Of a stretch of 64,000 nucleotides of DNA, positions 10,690-18,872 are shown piece after piece. The DNA is from Actinomycetota bacterium (GTDB taxonomy: Bacteria; Actinomycetota; Geothermincolia; Geothermincolales; RBG-13-55-18). The notes under the pieces were generated by a model that was not told the origin of the DNA, ran no database searches, and was given only the letters and a program-made list of their open reading frames with translations. The stretch spans positions 1 through 64,000 of the forward strand of contig JABLXL010000017.1 of the NCBI GenBank assembly GCA_013178005.1, in the 5' to 3' direction. Position numbers and translations under genes: made by a program. Each line of letters starts with the position of its first letter. Within the stretch, counting starts at the first letter, position 1.

Positions 10690-11292
10690 TTACCCCAGGC
10701 CGAACCAGCGGCGCGGGACCGTCCACGCCAGGGCGGCCGCCATCACCGCTTTCATCATATCGATGAGGATGAAGGGCTTGATTCCCAATCGGTAAGCCAT
10801 GAAGGGGCTCTTGCCGTTTATCCCCAGCCACGTCCCCAACCATGAGGCTCCCGCAAGGTATATCGCCGCGATCCCGGCGGCGCAGGCGAGGGCCAGGTTG
10901 AGCGCCTTTCTCGCGCTCCGATCCTTCTTGAACCCGTTCCGGCCGGTTATCAACCCCGCGGCGGCGGAGGCCAGGATGAATCCCCACAGGTAACCTCCGG
11001 TGGGGCCGAAGAGCACGGCCGGTCCTGCGTGCGGAGGCGCGGCGAAGAACGGGGCGCCGCAGGTTCCCATTGCCAGGTACAAGGCCTGGGATACAGGCCC
11101 CCAGACGGGGCCGAGTACCAGGCCGGAGAGGAGCACGAAGAGCACTTGCATGGTCGCCGGCACCGGGGAGAGTGGGATCCTGATGATCGCCCCTATGCCG
11201 GTCAGGGCCGCGAAGAGCAGCGCCGCCACCGCCATCATCCCAGTTTCAGGGATGGCTTTACCCGCTGTCCTGATGCTTTCTGCTTTAAACAT
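10690..11292 (-). CDS. bioY: biotin transporter S component BioY
   Basis: About 200 aa, six hydrophobic segments, with the BioY landmarks SPVPATMQ, LFGPTGGYLWGF and the C-terminal IKPFILIDMMKAVMAA. It binds biotin as the substrate-capture subunit of an ECF transporter; no EcfA/EcfT genes are nearby, so it would use shared modules or act alone. ATG 11292 follows GGGAGAAG; an in-frame upstream extension lacks a ribosome site. Its place between the biotin-dependent carboxylase and the biotin ligase fits a biotin supply role. Confidence 0.93.
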   Translation of the reverse strand: MFKAESIRTAGKAIPETGMMAVAALLFAALTGIGAIIRIPLSPVPATMQVLFVLLSGLVLGPVWGPVSQALYLAMGTCGAPFFAAPPHAGPAVLFGPTGGYLWGFILASAAAGLITGRNGFKKDRSARKALNLALACAAGIAAIYLAGASWLGTWLGINGKSPFMAYRLGIKPFILIDMMKAVMAAALAWTVPRRWFGLG

Positions 11293-11699
11293 CGGCTTCT
11301 CCCATATCCGGAGTTTGCTATATTTGTAATGGAAAAGAGGGTTGATGTCAAGGAGCAAATGGCGATTTTAGTTTAGTAAAAGTGAACTTATACACCAGCC
11401 GTGGACGGAGGGGAAAAGTTCGAGGCTCTTGGGGCGGGCACACGAGAGACGGCCGTCCCTGCGAACATGGGAACAAGGGTTTGCTTGTCACGTTTTAAGG
11501 AGCGGTTGGAGCCATCCCGGTGAACATGGGAGTAAGGTTTAAGGAATTCACTTCCCATCCATTTCCATCGAGCCAACACGCTATCTTGGAAACAAGGCCA
11601 TGACGCCATTAGGTGAAAGGGGCGGCGCTCCGGCATCATGAGCATAGTGAAAGGCATAATGTATCTTTAACCAGTGGGTGTAGGAACGGGAAGGAAGGT
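11293..11699. other. intergenic region between divergent bioY and birA
   Basis: About 400 bp of somewhat lower GC DNA. It should contain promoters for both genes. I looked for the TTGTAAAC-type biotin operator half-sites and found only a weak TTGTAAT near 11322, not a convincing palindrome. Confidence 0.4.
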
Positions 11700-12476
11700 A
11701 TGCAGCACGTAAAACGTGGAGAGAGCGGTAGACGCTTCCCTCCCTGGGAAATAAAGGAATACGCGACCCTGGACTCCACCAACCTGGAGGCGAGGCGGCT
11801 GCTTGACGCCGGGGCCCGCGAGGGGTTGGTGGTGACGGCGCGGCACCAGACGGGGGGGCGGGGAAGGATGGGCCGCGGATGGTTCGACCTGCCCGGCAAG
11901 AGCCTCATGTTCAGCGCGGTGCTCTCGGGAGTGGGCGGCTTCGCCGCCGCCGCCATGGCCGCCCTGTCCGTGCGTTCTGCCGTGGTGGAGCTCGGGGGGA
12001 GGGGCCCCGACCTCAAGTGGCCCAACGACCTGGTTTATGGAAACAGGAAAGTGGGGGGAGTGCTATCCGAGTCGTGCACCGTTGGGGGAAAAGAGACGGT
12101 GATCGTGGGTTTGGGCTTGAACGTGGGGTACCTCCCGGGCGAGCTCGACATGGAGGCCAGGTTGACCCCCACCTCACTGCTGGTGGAGGAGGGGAGAACG
12201 TGGGACCTCGCGGAGCTCCTGAACGCATCGCTGCGCGGGTTGCGGGAGCGATTGGAAGCGGGAGGGGAGGCGTGGATGCAGGAGTACCGCGCCCACCTTG
12301 CCTACCTGGGAGAGAGGGTGACGGTGAACCCGCCCTTTGCGGTGGAGGGGCGACCGGGGAAGAGCGAGGAAGCGCTCTCGGGCATCATGCGCGGGGTGGA
12401 TGGAGACGGAAATCTTCTCCTGGAGGTGGGGGGGGAGCTGCTGCGCGTGGTGTCCGGAGACATGGCGGGGGGGTAA
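11700..12476 (+). CDS. birA: biotin--[carboxyl-carrier-protein] ligase, monofunctional type
   Basis: About 258 aa. The biotinyl-5'-AMP binding loop GGRGRMGRGW, the LKWPNDLVYGNRKVGG motif and the IVGLGLNV segment are intact, followed by the small C-terminal SH3-like domain. There is no N-terminal helix-turn-helix, so this is a ligase without repressor function. ATG 11700 is preceded by GGAAGGAAGGT; a longer in-frame reading from 11613 is not supported. It would biotinylate the carrier domain of the carboxylase B subunit encoded across the intergenic region. Confidence 0.92.
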   Translation: MQHVKRGESGRRFPPWEIKEYATLDSTNLEARRLLDAGAREGLVVTARHQTGGRGRMGRGWFDLPGKSLMFSAVLSGVGGFAAAAMAALSVRSAVVELGGRGPDLKWPNDLVYGNRKVGGVLSESCTVGGKETVIVGLGLNVGYLPGELDMEARLTPTSLLVEEGRTWDLAELLNASLRGLRERLEAGGEAWMQEYRAHLAYLGERVTVNPPFAVEGRPGKSEEALSGIMRGVDGDGNLLLEVGGELLRVVSGDMAGG

Positions 12477-12515
12477 ACCTGCGCTTCTCGACCCGGTTGC
12501 ATACCCGAACGAGGG

Positions 12516-12881
12516 GTCGTGTCTTGACTTTTTCATTCCGCCGCAGCGCAAGACAAACACCCAATGTCTCCCCGGAACAAAAAAGTCAAGACACGACCCC
12601 GGTTCATACCCGAACCTGTCTTGACTTTTTCATTCCGCCGCAGCGCAAGACAAACACCCAACGTCTCCCCGGAACAAAAAAGTCAAGACACGACCCCGGT
12701 TCATACCCGAACCTGTCTTGACTTTTTCATTCCGCCGCAGCGCAAGACAAACACCCAATGTCTCCCCGGAACAAAAAAGTCAAGACACGACCCGGGTCAA
12801 GACCCGGTTGCATACCCAAAAAGTCAAGACACGACCCGGGTCAAGACACGACCCGGGTCAAGACACGACCCGGGTCAAGAT
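12516..12881 (+). repeat. three 97-bp hairpin-forming repeats followed by 17-bp repeats
   Basis: Copies begin at 12521, 12618 and 12715 (period 97). Each unit has inverted arms, GTCGTGTCTTGACTTTTT on the left and AAAAAGTCAAGACACGAC on the right, around a loop of about 45 bp that differs by single bases between copies. After the third unit a 17-bp element (GTCAAGACACGACCCGG) is repeated about four times up to 12881. The arms resemble REP-type palindromes handled by IS200-like transposases in other genomes (from memory), but no transposase gene is adjacent. Confidence 0.85.
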
Positions 12882-12936
12882 ACAACCATGGTTTCACGCA
12901 GCTCCTCCGCATCCGTCGGTTGGACTACGGCTTCCA

Positions 12937-13284
12937 TCAGGACGAGGCGGAGGCCCTCTCCAGGCGGTTTATCTCGCGTTTCTTCTCCCGCACGTAGTCG
13001 CTTATGGCGTCCAGGTTGAGGCACTGGTTGAGAAAGGAAAGGTCCTTGAGGAGCTCACGAGCCTGGGACGCGTCCCCGCACTGTATGGCCGCCTCAATCC
13101 GGCGCGAGATGTCCCGCGCGGTGTTCTCAACCTCCTCCCTCATCTCCTGGCGGTCGCAGATGACGGGGTTACCGCAGCTCGGGCACGCGCGGAAAACGAG
13201 GGGACCGCAGCACATCACGTTCCCTATCACGCGGAATTCCTCGCCGTCGCCCTCGTGGCCGCAGCGATCGCATTTAATCATCAT
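12937..13284 (-). CDS. small zinc-ribbon protein with helical tail
   Basis: About 115 aa. The N-terminal half holds CDRCGHEG and CPSCGNPV CxxC pairs plus a CC in between, consistent with a zinc ribbon. The C-terminal half is charged and helical, possibly coiled (REEVENTARDISRRIEAAI onward). ATG 13284 has AAAGGAGGTGG seven bases upstream. It is the third zinc-ribbon gene in this cluster and the last gene downstream of the glycyl-radical operon on the same strand, separated by about 360 bp. An assembly or accessory role for the Fe-S/radical enzyme is a guess from position only. Confidence 0.75.
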   Translation of the reverse strand: MMIKCDRCGHEGDGEEFRVIGNVMCCGPLVFRACPSCGNPVICDRQEMREEVENTARDISRRIEAAIQCGDASQARELLKDLSFLNQCLNLDAISDYVREKKREINRLERASASS

Positions 13285-13648
13285 CCGTTCCACCTCCTTT
13301 CGCGCACGCCGGTGTCGCATCGACCCCACATGCAGGCAAGGAGTGCCCCGCCCGTGGCGGCTTCCCCGCGGCACCATCCAACGAGGCGCTGAAGGCTCAA
13401 AGCCACCGCGGTGGCGTGCTCTTGACGCGTGGCCGTTTTAACGTTCAAGCCTTTCCGGCCCTCAGGCGACACCTTGATACAGCCTCCATCCCGGTCGACG
13501 GGGACTGGGTTTTAGCGCTCAAGCCGTTCAAGCTATCAGGCGACCGTCTCCGTTCCCGCCCCGTGATTTTTCGCACGCGGCGGGAACGGATCCCTGCGCC
13601 GCGGCGCGCGCCTTCGGGCCGTGGAAGGCGCCACCGGCGCCCGACCCG

Positions 13649-13804
13649 CTACTTCGCCTCGTACTTCTCGCAGTCCGCGTCGCTCGCGTTATGCGGCTTG
13701 GCGGTGTAATACTCGCTTTTACCGTCGGATTCGCGCTGCACGCAATCCCCGCGGCTGGGATCTTCCTCCAGGGGGAAGAACCACTTGCAGTCTCCACAGC
13801 TCAT
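13649..13804 (-). CDS. X-succinate synthase small subunit (BssC/gamma-like), 51 aa
   Basis: A 51-residue protein beginning MSCGDCKWFFPLEEDPSRGD. Its four cysteines (C3, C6, C21, C45; CxxC-x14-C-x23-C) and the CKWFFP motif match the tiny 4Fe-4S subunits of benzylsuccinate/alkylsuccinate synthases. ATG 13804 has AAGGAGGT eight to nine bases upstream, and the stop is the TAG at 13649. It lies 36 bp downstream of the activase stop on the same strand. Such subunits bind one HiPIP-like cluster and cover the catalytic subunit. The reading frame is short and easily missed, but composition, ribosome site and motif agree. Confidence 0.85.
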   Translation of the reverse strand: MSCGDCKWFFPLEEDPSRGDCVQRESDGKSEYYTAKPHNASDADCEKYEAK

Positions 13805-13839
13805 GCTCTCTTACCTCCTTGCATGACCATACGCGGCTT

Positions 13840-14778
13840 TCAGCCTCCTATGGTGGCGATGATGCCTTTATCTTCCAGAACATCCAGCAGGTCGTCGACC
13901 TCGCTCACCGACAGGCTCGCGACGTCCCTGTACGGCCATTCCCGGCCCAGCCAGCGGTACTTGTCCTGGCACCAGTTGTGGAAGGGCAGCAGGTCCACCT
14001 GCAGAAGGGAGGGCCCCAAGCCGGCCAGGAACTCGGCCACCTTCTCCATGTGTTCCACCGAGTCGTTGAAGCCCGGGATCACTGGTATGCGCACGATGAC
14101 GCTCTCTCCCGCCTCCGCCAGCCTGCTCAGGTTGGCGAGGATGGGGGAGTTGCTGACCCCCGTGCGCAGGAGGTGCTGCTTGCCGCTCAAGCACTTGATG
14201 TCGTAGAGGAAGATGTCCACGAAAGGCCGCAGCGTCTCCAGCACCTCCCACTCGCAGAACCCGCTGGTGTCGAGGCAGGTGTGGATGCCTCTTTCCTTGG
14301 CGCCCTTCAGGAGCTCCAGAGTGAATTCGGGAAAGGCCGTGGGCTCGCCGCCGGTCACCGTCATGCCGCCCCCGGAGTTGAGGTAGAAGGGCATGTCCCT
14401 TTCCACCTCCGCCAGGACCTCATCGACGGTTCTCGGCTCTCCGACCTTCGCGAGGGCGCCGTACACGCATGCCTCGACGCAGGCCATGCAGAGGTCGCAG
14501 CGCGAGAGGTCTATTTTGTAATAATGGTCGTTTTCGTCCTCGGCGCCCAGGGCGATGGGGGGTTGGACGGCGCCCTTCTCGCACGCGGAAAAACACCTTC
14601 CGCACTGCCTGCACAACGACTGCTTCCAGTAGATCTCGGGGCCGAAGTCGATGCACTCCGGGTTGTGGCACCAGGCGCAGTTGAGCCGGCACCCCTTGAG
14701 GAAAACCGTGGTGCGAATGCCCGGCCCGTCGTTGATGGAATATCGCTGGATGTTGGTGACCAAAGCCACAGGTCCCAT
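13840..14778 (-). CDS. glycyl-radical enzyme activating enzyme (radical SAM)
   Basis: About 312 aa. The radical-SAM site is C-x3-C-x2-C in GCRLNCAWCHNPEC near residue 30. An inserted ferredoxin-like segment (CRQCGRCFSAC and CDLCMACVEAC) provides two further 4Fe-4S clusters, typical of BssD-type activases and unlike short PflA. TGGEP binds SAM. It abstracts hydrogen from the conserved glycine of its partner. ATG 14778 is chosen because the protein then starts MGPVALVTNIQRYSINDGPG as in the family; an upstream extension to 15030 is low-complexity and overlaps another gene. It sits between the two small-subunit genes on the same strand. Confidence 0.93.
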   Translation of the reverse strand: MGPVALVTNIQRYSINDGPGIRTTVFLKGCRLNCAWCHNPECIDFGPEIYWKQSLCRQCGRCFSACEKGAVQPPIALGAEDENDHYYKIDLSRCDLCMACVEACVYGALAKVGEPRTVDEVLAEVERDMPFYLNSGGGMTVTGGEPTAFPEFTLELLKGAKERGIHTCLDTSGFCEWEVLETLRPFVDIFLYDIKCLSGKQHLLRTGVSNSPILANLSRLAEAGESVIVRIPVIPGFNDSVEHMEKVAEFLAGLGPSLLQVDLLPFHNWCQDKYRWLGREWPYRDVASLSVSEVDDLLDVLEDKGIIATIGG

Positions 14779-14864
14779 TTCCGCACCCCCGCTCTCCGCT
14801 TCCCGGCGGGACGGCGATAGCCGCCCCGCCGCACGCGGCGTTCCGCGTTCCGCGTCCATGTCGC

Positions 14865-15038
14865 CTAGGTCTTCTGCAGGGATTTCTCCGCCCGCTCCTC
14901 GGCGAGCTCGTTGACCACCACCCACCCGTAGCATTTCGGACATTCCCGGTAGGCGGTCTCGGCGTCGAGGGTGGTGTTGTAAAGGTAGCGGAATTCGGAC
15001 TTCACGCCCTCGTATCCGCAATTTTCGCATTTGACCAT
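14865..15038 (-). CDS. small zinc-ribbon protein, 57 aa
   Basis: Reads MVKCENCGYEGVKSEFRY, then CPKCYGWVVV, then a charged helix ending at TAG 14865. Two CxxC pairs suggest a single zinc ribbon. AGGAGGT lies eight bases before ATG 15038, overlapping the stop codon of the preceding gene, so the two are probably cotranslated. It is related in layout to the zinc ribbons at 15043-15270 and 12937-13284. Its role is unknown; all three flank the activase and small subunits of the radical enzyme. Confidence 0.75.
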   Translation of the reverse strand: MVKCENCGYEGVKSEFRYLYNTTLDAETAYRECPKCYGWVVVNELAEERAEKSLQKT

Positions 15039-15042
15039 ATCC

Positions 15043-15270
15043 TCATACCTCCTCTTTTTCCCCTTTGCCCCGTGCGTCCCATCTCGTCTCCGCGCTCCTC
15101 AGCCGGGAGGAAGCGGGGAGCGGGTTGCGCGCCTCCACGCCTTCCACGATGACCAGCTCGCCGCAGGAGGGGCACCGCCGCAAGGTGGCGGGCCCCGTCC
15201 CGCCGGCTTGGGCCACGTAAGCGAATTCCGCGAGGCATCCCCGGCATCCGCAGTAGCCGCAGGTGATCAT
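15043..15270 (-). CDS. small zinc-ribbon protein, 75 aa
   Basis: Starts MITCGYCGCRGCLAEFAYV, with a second pair CPSCGELVIVEG around residue 33, then a basic/charged tail. GGGGAGAG precedes ATG 15270. It lies 26 bp downstream of the BssB-like subunit gene and four bases before the next zinc-ribbon gene, consistent with one transcript. No known family name. Metal binding is inferred from two CxxC pairs with an extra Cys. Confidence 0.72.
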   Translation of the reverse strand: MITCGYCGCRGCLAEFAYVAQAGGTGPATLRRCPSCGELVIVEGVEARNPLPASSRLRSAETRWDARGKGEKEEV

Positions 15271-15296
15271 CTCTCCCCTCGCTCCTCTTCCAAGGC

Positions 15297-15596
15297 TTAT
15301 TTCTCGCGCAGCTGACGCTGGGGGCGGAACTCGGGATCCCACATGAACTCGCTGGTGTCCGTGCGCATGCGCTCTATTTCCAGGAAATGGGGACAGCCCG
15401 CGGCGTCGGTGTTGTCGAAGACCACCTTGTTCTTCTCCCCGTCCTTTATCGCCGTGCAGAAGCCGTCCCCCGCCGCCGAGGCCGAGTTCTGCCGGAAGTT
15501 CCTGCACATGGCGCAGGCCTTCTCGGGCATCTCCCGGCGTCCCTTGGTGATGGCGCCCTGGATCCACTGCTGGCGCAACTGCTCCCAATCGGTCAT
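15297..15596 (-). CDS. X-succinate synthase small subunit (BssB/beta-like), 99 aa
   Basis: Four cysteines at residues 28, 31, 47 and 68 (CxxC-x15-C-x20-C) repeat the spacing of the 51-aa subunit, within CAMCRNFRQN and GFCTAIKDGE. An N-terminal WEQLRQQWIQGAI helix and a C-terminal extension make it longer. This matches the second Fe-S subunit of benzylsuccinate/alkylsuccinate synthase, which sits on the catalytic subunit and limits access to the active site. ATG 15596 has AAGGGGGT upstream. It is the gene immediately downstream of the catalytic subunit, with a 54-bp gap. Confidence 0.83.
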   Translation of the reverse strand: MTDWEQLRQQWIQGAITKGRREMPEKACAMCRNFRQNSASAAGDGFCTAIKDGEKNKVVFDNTDAAGCPHFLEIERMRTDTSEFMWDPEFRPQRQLREK

Positions 15597-15650
15597 CGCT
15601 CTACCCCCTTCTCGAGCATCTCCTGCCGGAACGGAAGCGCTCCCGCGCCT

Positions 15651-18140
15651 TCATGCGCCCAGTTCCTGCACGTTGCGGGCGATGATGGTGTCCTGGGTCT
15701 TCTTGTTGAGGTCCACGAAATGGGCGCTGTAACCGGCGATGCGCACGATGAGCTCGGGATACTTCTCGGGCTCCTTCTGGGCCGCCTTCAGGGTCTCGTT
15801 GTCCACCATGTTGAACTGCACGTGGTCGATGCCCAGGTCCGCCCAGGTCTTGATGTAGGAGTACCAGACATGGAAACCCTTCTCGCCCGCCAGCTGCTGG
15901 GGCGAGAGCCTCTGGTTGAGCAGGGTGGCGCGCACGTCGCCGATGTGGTCGATCTTGGCCACCGAGCGAAGCACCGCCGTGGGCCCCTTCTTGTCCATCC
16001 CCGCTCCCGGTGAGCAGCCGCCGTCGTAGAGGGTGTCGCCCAGCCGGCGCCCGTTGGGCAACGCCCACACCTTGGTGGCGTTGGTCACGTAGGCGGCGAT
16101 GTTCTCCGGCAGGGGAGGCCATGGGTTGCCCGTGGGGTCCTTGATCTCCCAGGAGTGCCTGGCCACGTCCCGGTGACAGCGCACGTGGATCTGGTCCACG
16201 TAGTCGTCGTCGTTGCCCCACTTGGGCGCGCGCACGAAGTCCATGCGCATCTCCTCGTAGCCTTCCCAGTTGGCCTTCAGGGCCTCGATGAGCTGGGGCA
16301 TGGTGTACTTCTTCTCGTCGAAGACCAGCTTCTTCACCGCGGCCAGGCTGTCTCCCGTCTCCATCCAGGCAAAGAAGGTTATCCAGGAGTTGCCGCGTTC
16401 GCTGGGGTGGGAGGAATCGACGCCCAGCTCCACGCAGCGCTCGTAGAGCCCGGAGAGCAGGGGACGGGGGTCCAGGTACTGCGCCATGTATCGCCCGCCG
16501 TTGGTCAGCTTGACCAGGGTGTCCATCATCCACTTGATCTGGGTATACCAGGCCTGGTAGAGCTCCTCGAAGGACTCGAACCTGGAGGCGTCCCCGGTAT
16601 GGGGGCCGAACTGCATCTGGAGGGTGTTGTCGTAGCCGTCGAAGAGCGCGTACTCGATGGCCTTGGCGGCGATGATGGTGGCGTTGGCCATGCGGAAGGG
16701 CTGGCAGCCCAGCTTGGTGTCCGGGCAGGGGGACATGCAGGCCTGGTGCACCCAGCGGCGCGCCTCCCTCAAGGGGTGCTTGTGCCAGTGCATGGCGTTG
16801 GTTATGAGCACGGGGTCGTTGCGCATGGAAGGGTATCCCAGCCCCTGGCGGATGCACTCGAAGACCTGCCGCAGGGTGGACATCCTCGCGCCCGGGTGGT
16901 AGCGGAAGGCGAAGGTGGGGTTGGCCACCCTCACCAGCCTCGCCGCCTCCAGCAGGCAGTCGGTCATGTCGTTGCAGGCGTCCGTCCCGTCCTCGTTCAC
17001 CCCTCCGATGGTCCATACCCAGGTGCCGGTGATCCCCTGCAGGGTGTCGCGCGCCAGCATGAGCCAGAACCACCCCACTTCGTAGCAGCGGATGAGGAAC
17101 TCCCCGGTCAGGTCCAATGCCTCCTCGCGGGTGAGGACCTTGTCCTGGTTGACGTCCTTCTCGTAGAAAGGTCCGTGCCAGTAATCGGGGCGGGCCGGCC
17201 ATGCGCCCTCGCAGGCCTCGTACCGGCAGGCGATCTGGATGAAGTGGTCGAACTGCAGCGACTCGTGCAGGTGCTCGGGGGGACGCGCCGGGACCTTCTC
17301 GCACACCTCGGCGATGCGCAGGAGCTCCTCCTTGCGCTTGGGGTCGGTCTCGAAGTTCTCGGCGATTATCTTGGCCAGCCGGCTGTAGCGCCGCGCCCAG
17401 CGGATCACCGCCTCCAGCACCACCTTCATGGACTTCCATACGTCCAGCTTCTCGTAATAGGGAAGCTCGTCGGGGTCGGGCACCTTGTCGTAGATGTGCC
17501 TCTCGGCCTCGGCGATCCTTTCGTCGATCTCGGCCAGGATGCCCTCCAACCCGAGGCGGAACATGTAGTCCCACTGCTTGGTGGCGTAGCCTATGCGCGA
17601 GATGGGAAGGCCCCATCCGATGACCCCGGTGAGGAGCTTAACGATCTCCTCGGGTGGCACCAGGTTGAAGACCTTGGCCCCGGCGCAGATGGGGTTCCAG
17701 TAGTCGCACAGCTCCCTGATGAGGGCCAGGCTCTCCGCCTCCGGCTCCGGGATCACCGTGCGGTCGTTGTAGAGGTCCTCGTTCAGGAGGAAGAGGATCT
17801 CCGGGTGCCACACGATGGTGTGAGGCCGCGACCCCAAATACCCCATGATCTGGGCGTTGTCCTGGATGAAGATGGTAATGTTGTCGAACACGTTCGCCAG
17901 CGCCTTGGCGTAGCGCATCCTCAGGCTGTCCGCCTCGTTGGCCTTGAAGGCCTCGGTGAAGAGGACGGCCCTCTCCAGGTCCACCTTCACTCCCGGGTTG
18001 TAGCCCGAACCCTTGGCCCCCTTCTTCCATACCGCCTTGCGCAGGTAATCGAGGCGCTTGGAGCGTTTATGTTCCGCCCACCACCACCATTGACCGCTCT
18101 TTTCGATCTCCTCGATGGTCCTTGTCTCTACCGCTGACAT
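15651..18140 (-). CDS. glycyl-radical enzyme, X-succinate synthase type (benzyl-/alkylsuccinate synthase-like catalytic subunit)
   Basis: Catalytic subunit of 829 aa, the normal size. The C-terminal radical loop reads VRIAGYSAHFVDL with the radical glycine at about residue 803. The thiyl cysteine is C468 in HQACMSPCPDTKLG; the MSPCP-x-TK context and the following QPFRMANAT are features I associate with BssA/AssA fumarate-adding enzymes, not with pyruvate formate-lyase or glycerol dehydratase. The Glu two residues after Cys found in arylacetate decarboxylases is absent. Two Fe-S small subunits and a ferredoxin-type activase follow on the same strand, as in bss/ass operons. ATG 18140 (AGGGGGTAGG upstream) is preferred to GTG 18143. 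The reaction is probably radical addition of a hydrocarbon to fumarate; toluene, alkane or another substrate cannot be distinguished here. Confidence 0.9.
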   Translation of the reverse strand: MSAVETRTIEEIEKSGQWWWWAEHKRSKRLDYLRKAVWKKGAKGSGYNPGVKVDLERAVLFTEAFKANEADSLRMRYAKALANVFDNITIFIQDNAQIMGYLGSRPHTIVWHPEILFLLNEDLYNDRTVIPEPEAESLALIRELCDYWNPICAGAKVFNLVPPEEIVKLLTGVIGWGLPISRIGYATKQWDYMFRLGLEGILAEIDERIAEAERHIYDKVPDPDELPYYEKLDVWKSMKVVLEAVIRWARRYSRLAKIIAENFETDPKRKEELLRIAEVCEKVPARPPEHLHESLQFDHFIQIACRYEACEGAWPARPDYWHGPFYEKDVNQDKVLTREEALDLTGEFLIRCYEVGWFWLMLARDTLQGITGTWVWTIGGVNEDGTDACNDMTDCLLEAARLVRVANPTFAFRYHPGARMSTLRQVFECIRQGLGYPSMRNDPVLITNAMHWHKHPLREARRWVHQACMSPCPDTKLGCQPFRMANATIIAAKAIEYALFDGYDNTLQMQFGPHTGDASRFESFEELYQAWYTQIKWMMDTLVKLTNGGRYMAQYLDPRPLLSGLYERCVELGVDSSHPSERGNSWITFFAWMETGDSLAAVKKLVFDEKKYTMPQLIEALKANWEGYEEMRMDFVRAPKWGNDDDYVDQIHVRCHRDVARHSWEIKDPTGNPWPPLPENIAAYVTNATKVWALPNGRRLGDTLYDGGCSPGAGMDKKGPTAVLRSVAKIDHIGDVRATLLNQRLSPQQLAGEKGFHVWYSYIKTWADLGIDHVQFNMVDNETLKAAQKEPEKYPELIVRIAGYSAHFVDLNKKTQDTIIARNVQELGA

Positions 18141-18872
18141 CACCTACCCCCTTTGCGAAATACTCCTGAAGTCCCCGGATTTTGCTCTCATGAACCGAAA
18201 ACCATGGGAATCCGAACGCCTTATGACCATCCCCCTCTCGACCAACCCCCTTAGCTTTTTCCCTCCGGTCAGCATACGTGCCGCGTGGCCGGGGAGTTAC
18301 CGAAGCCACCTTTTCAAGCCCTCGTTCCCTTCCGCCGGCACGTCCGCCGTCGCCCTGGAACGGCGAGCTGCGTGTTTCCCGCGGCCAACTTGGCCACCCG
18401 CAGCGGCGGAGCTGCGCTTTCCCGGTCGTCTACCTTTAACGCGCGACGGGAAAGAGGCCTTCCGCCACGCTGCGTATGGTGAAAGTCTGGGCTTTCCGTG
18501 GTTGTGGCATATGGGTTGCGGTGTTCCCTGGAGCGAACCTGGCTATGAGGAGGGCGCGATGTTTGCGAATGATATTTCTTGCGTTATTCAGTTCTGCGAA
18601 TGTGCCTTCCAGACTTAACTTTTTTCACTATACTTTTAGTAACCAGTTAATAATATGGCTACGTATTGCCTGCTAGATTGCCGGATATGATATTGCTAAT
18701 TTTAGAAAAGGTGAACCTATTTTGCAAGGGGAATTTTCGGCGATTCCATATGCCGACAAAGAGCTTTCTTCCCGGCGCCGGATGGCGGGCCGCCGCACCA
18801 TCCCCCGATCTTTGACAGCCCCGACCGCTTTCCATAATATCTTTGCTGTGTGCGTATGAAATGGGGCTCCTT
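18141..18872. other. divergent intergenic region upstream of the glycyl-radical operon
   Basis: About 730 bp, with an AT-rich segment around 18600-18700. It must contain the operon promoter (minus strand) and that of the HEPN-MNT pair (plus strand). I cannot point to a specific promoter or operator with confidence, and no gene is supported. Confidence 0.4.

Noticed and set aside
11293-11360. BirA operator upstream of bioY
   Set aside because: Only one weak TTGTAAT half-site, and the ligase in this window has no DNA-binding domain.
12521-12881. CRISPR array
   Set aside because: Repeats are contiguous 97-bp hairpin units and 17-bp satellites without unique spacers, and no cas genes are present.
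16155-18137. Very long open frame (about 660 codons) on the plus strand across the glycyl-radical gene
   Set aside because: It is the high-GC antisense shadow of the catalytic subunit: amino-acid composition is skewed (His/Val/Gly-rich), there is no ribosome site and no recognisable motif.
15651-18140. 4-Hydroxyphenylacetate or other arylacetate decarboxylase
   Set aside because: The Cys context is MSPCP without the C-x-E motif, and two single-cluster small subunits are present instead of one two-cluster subunit.
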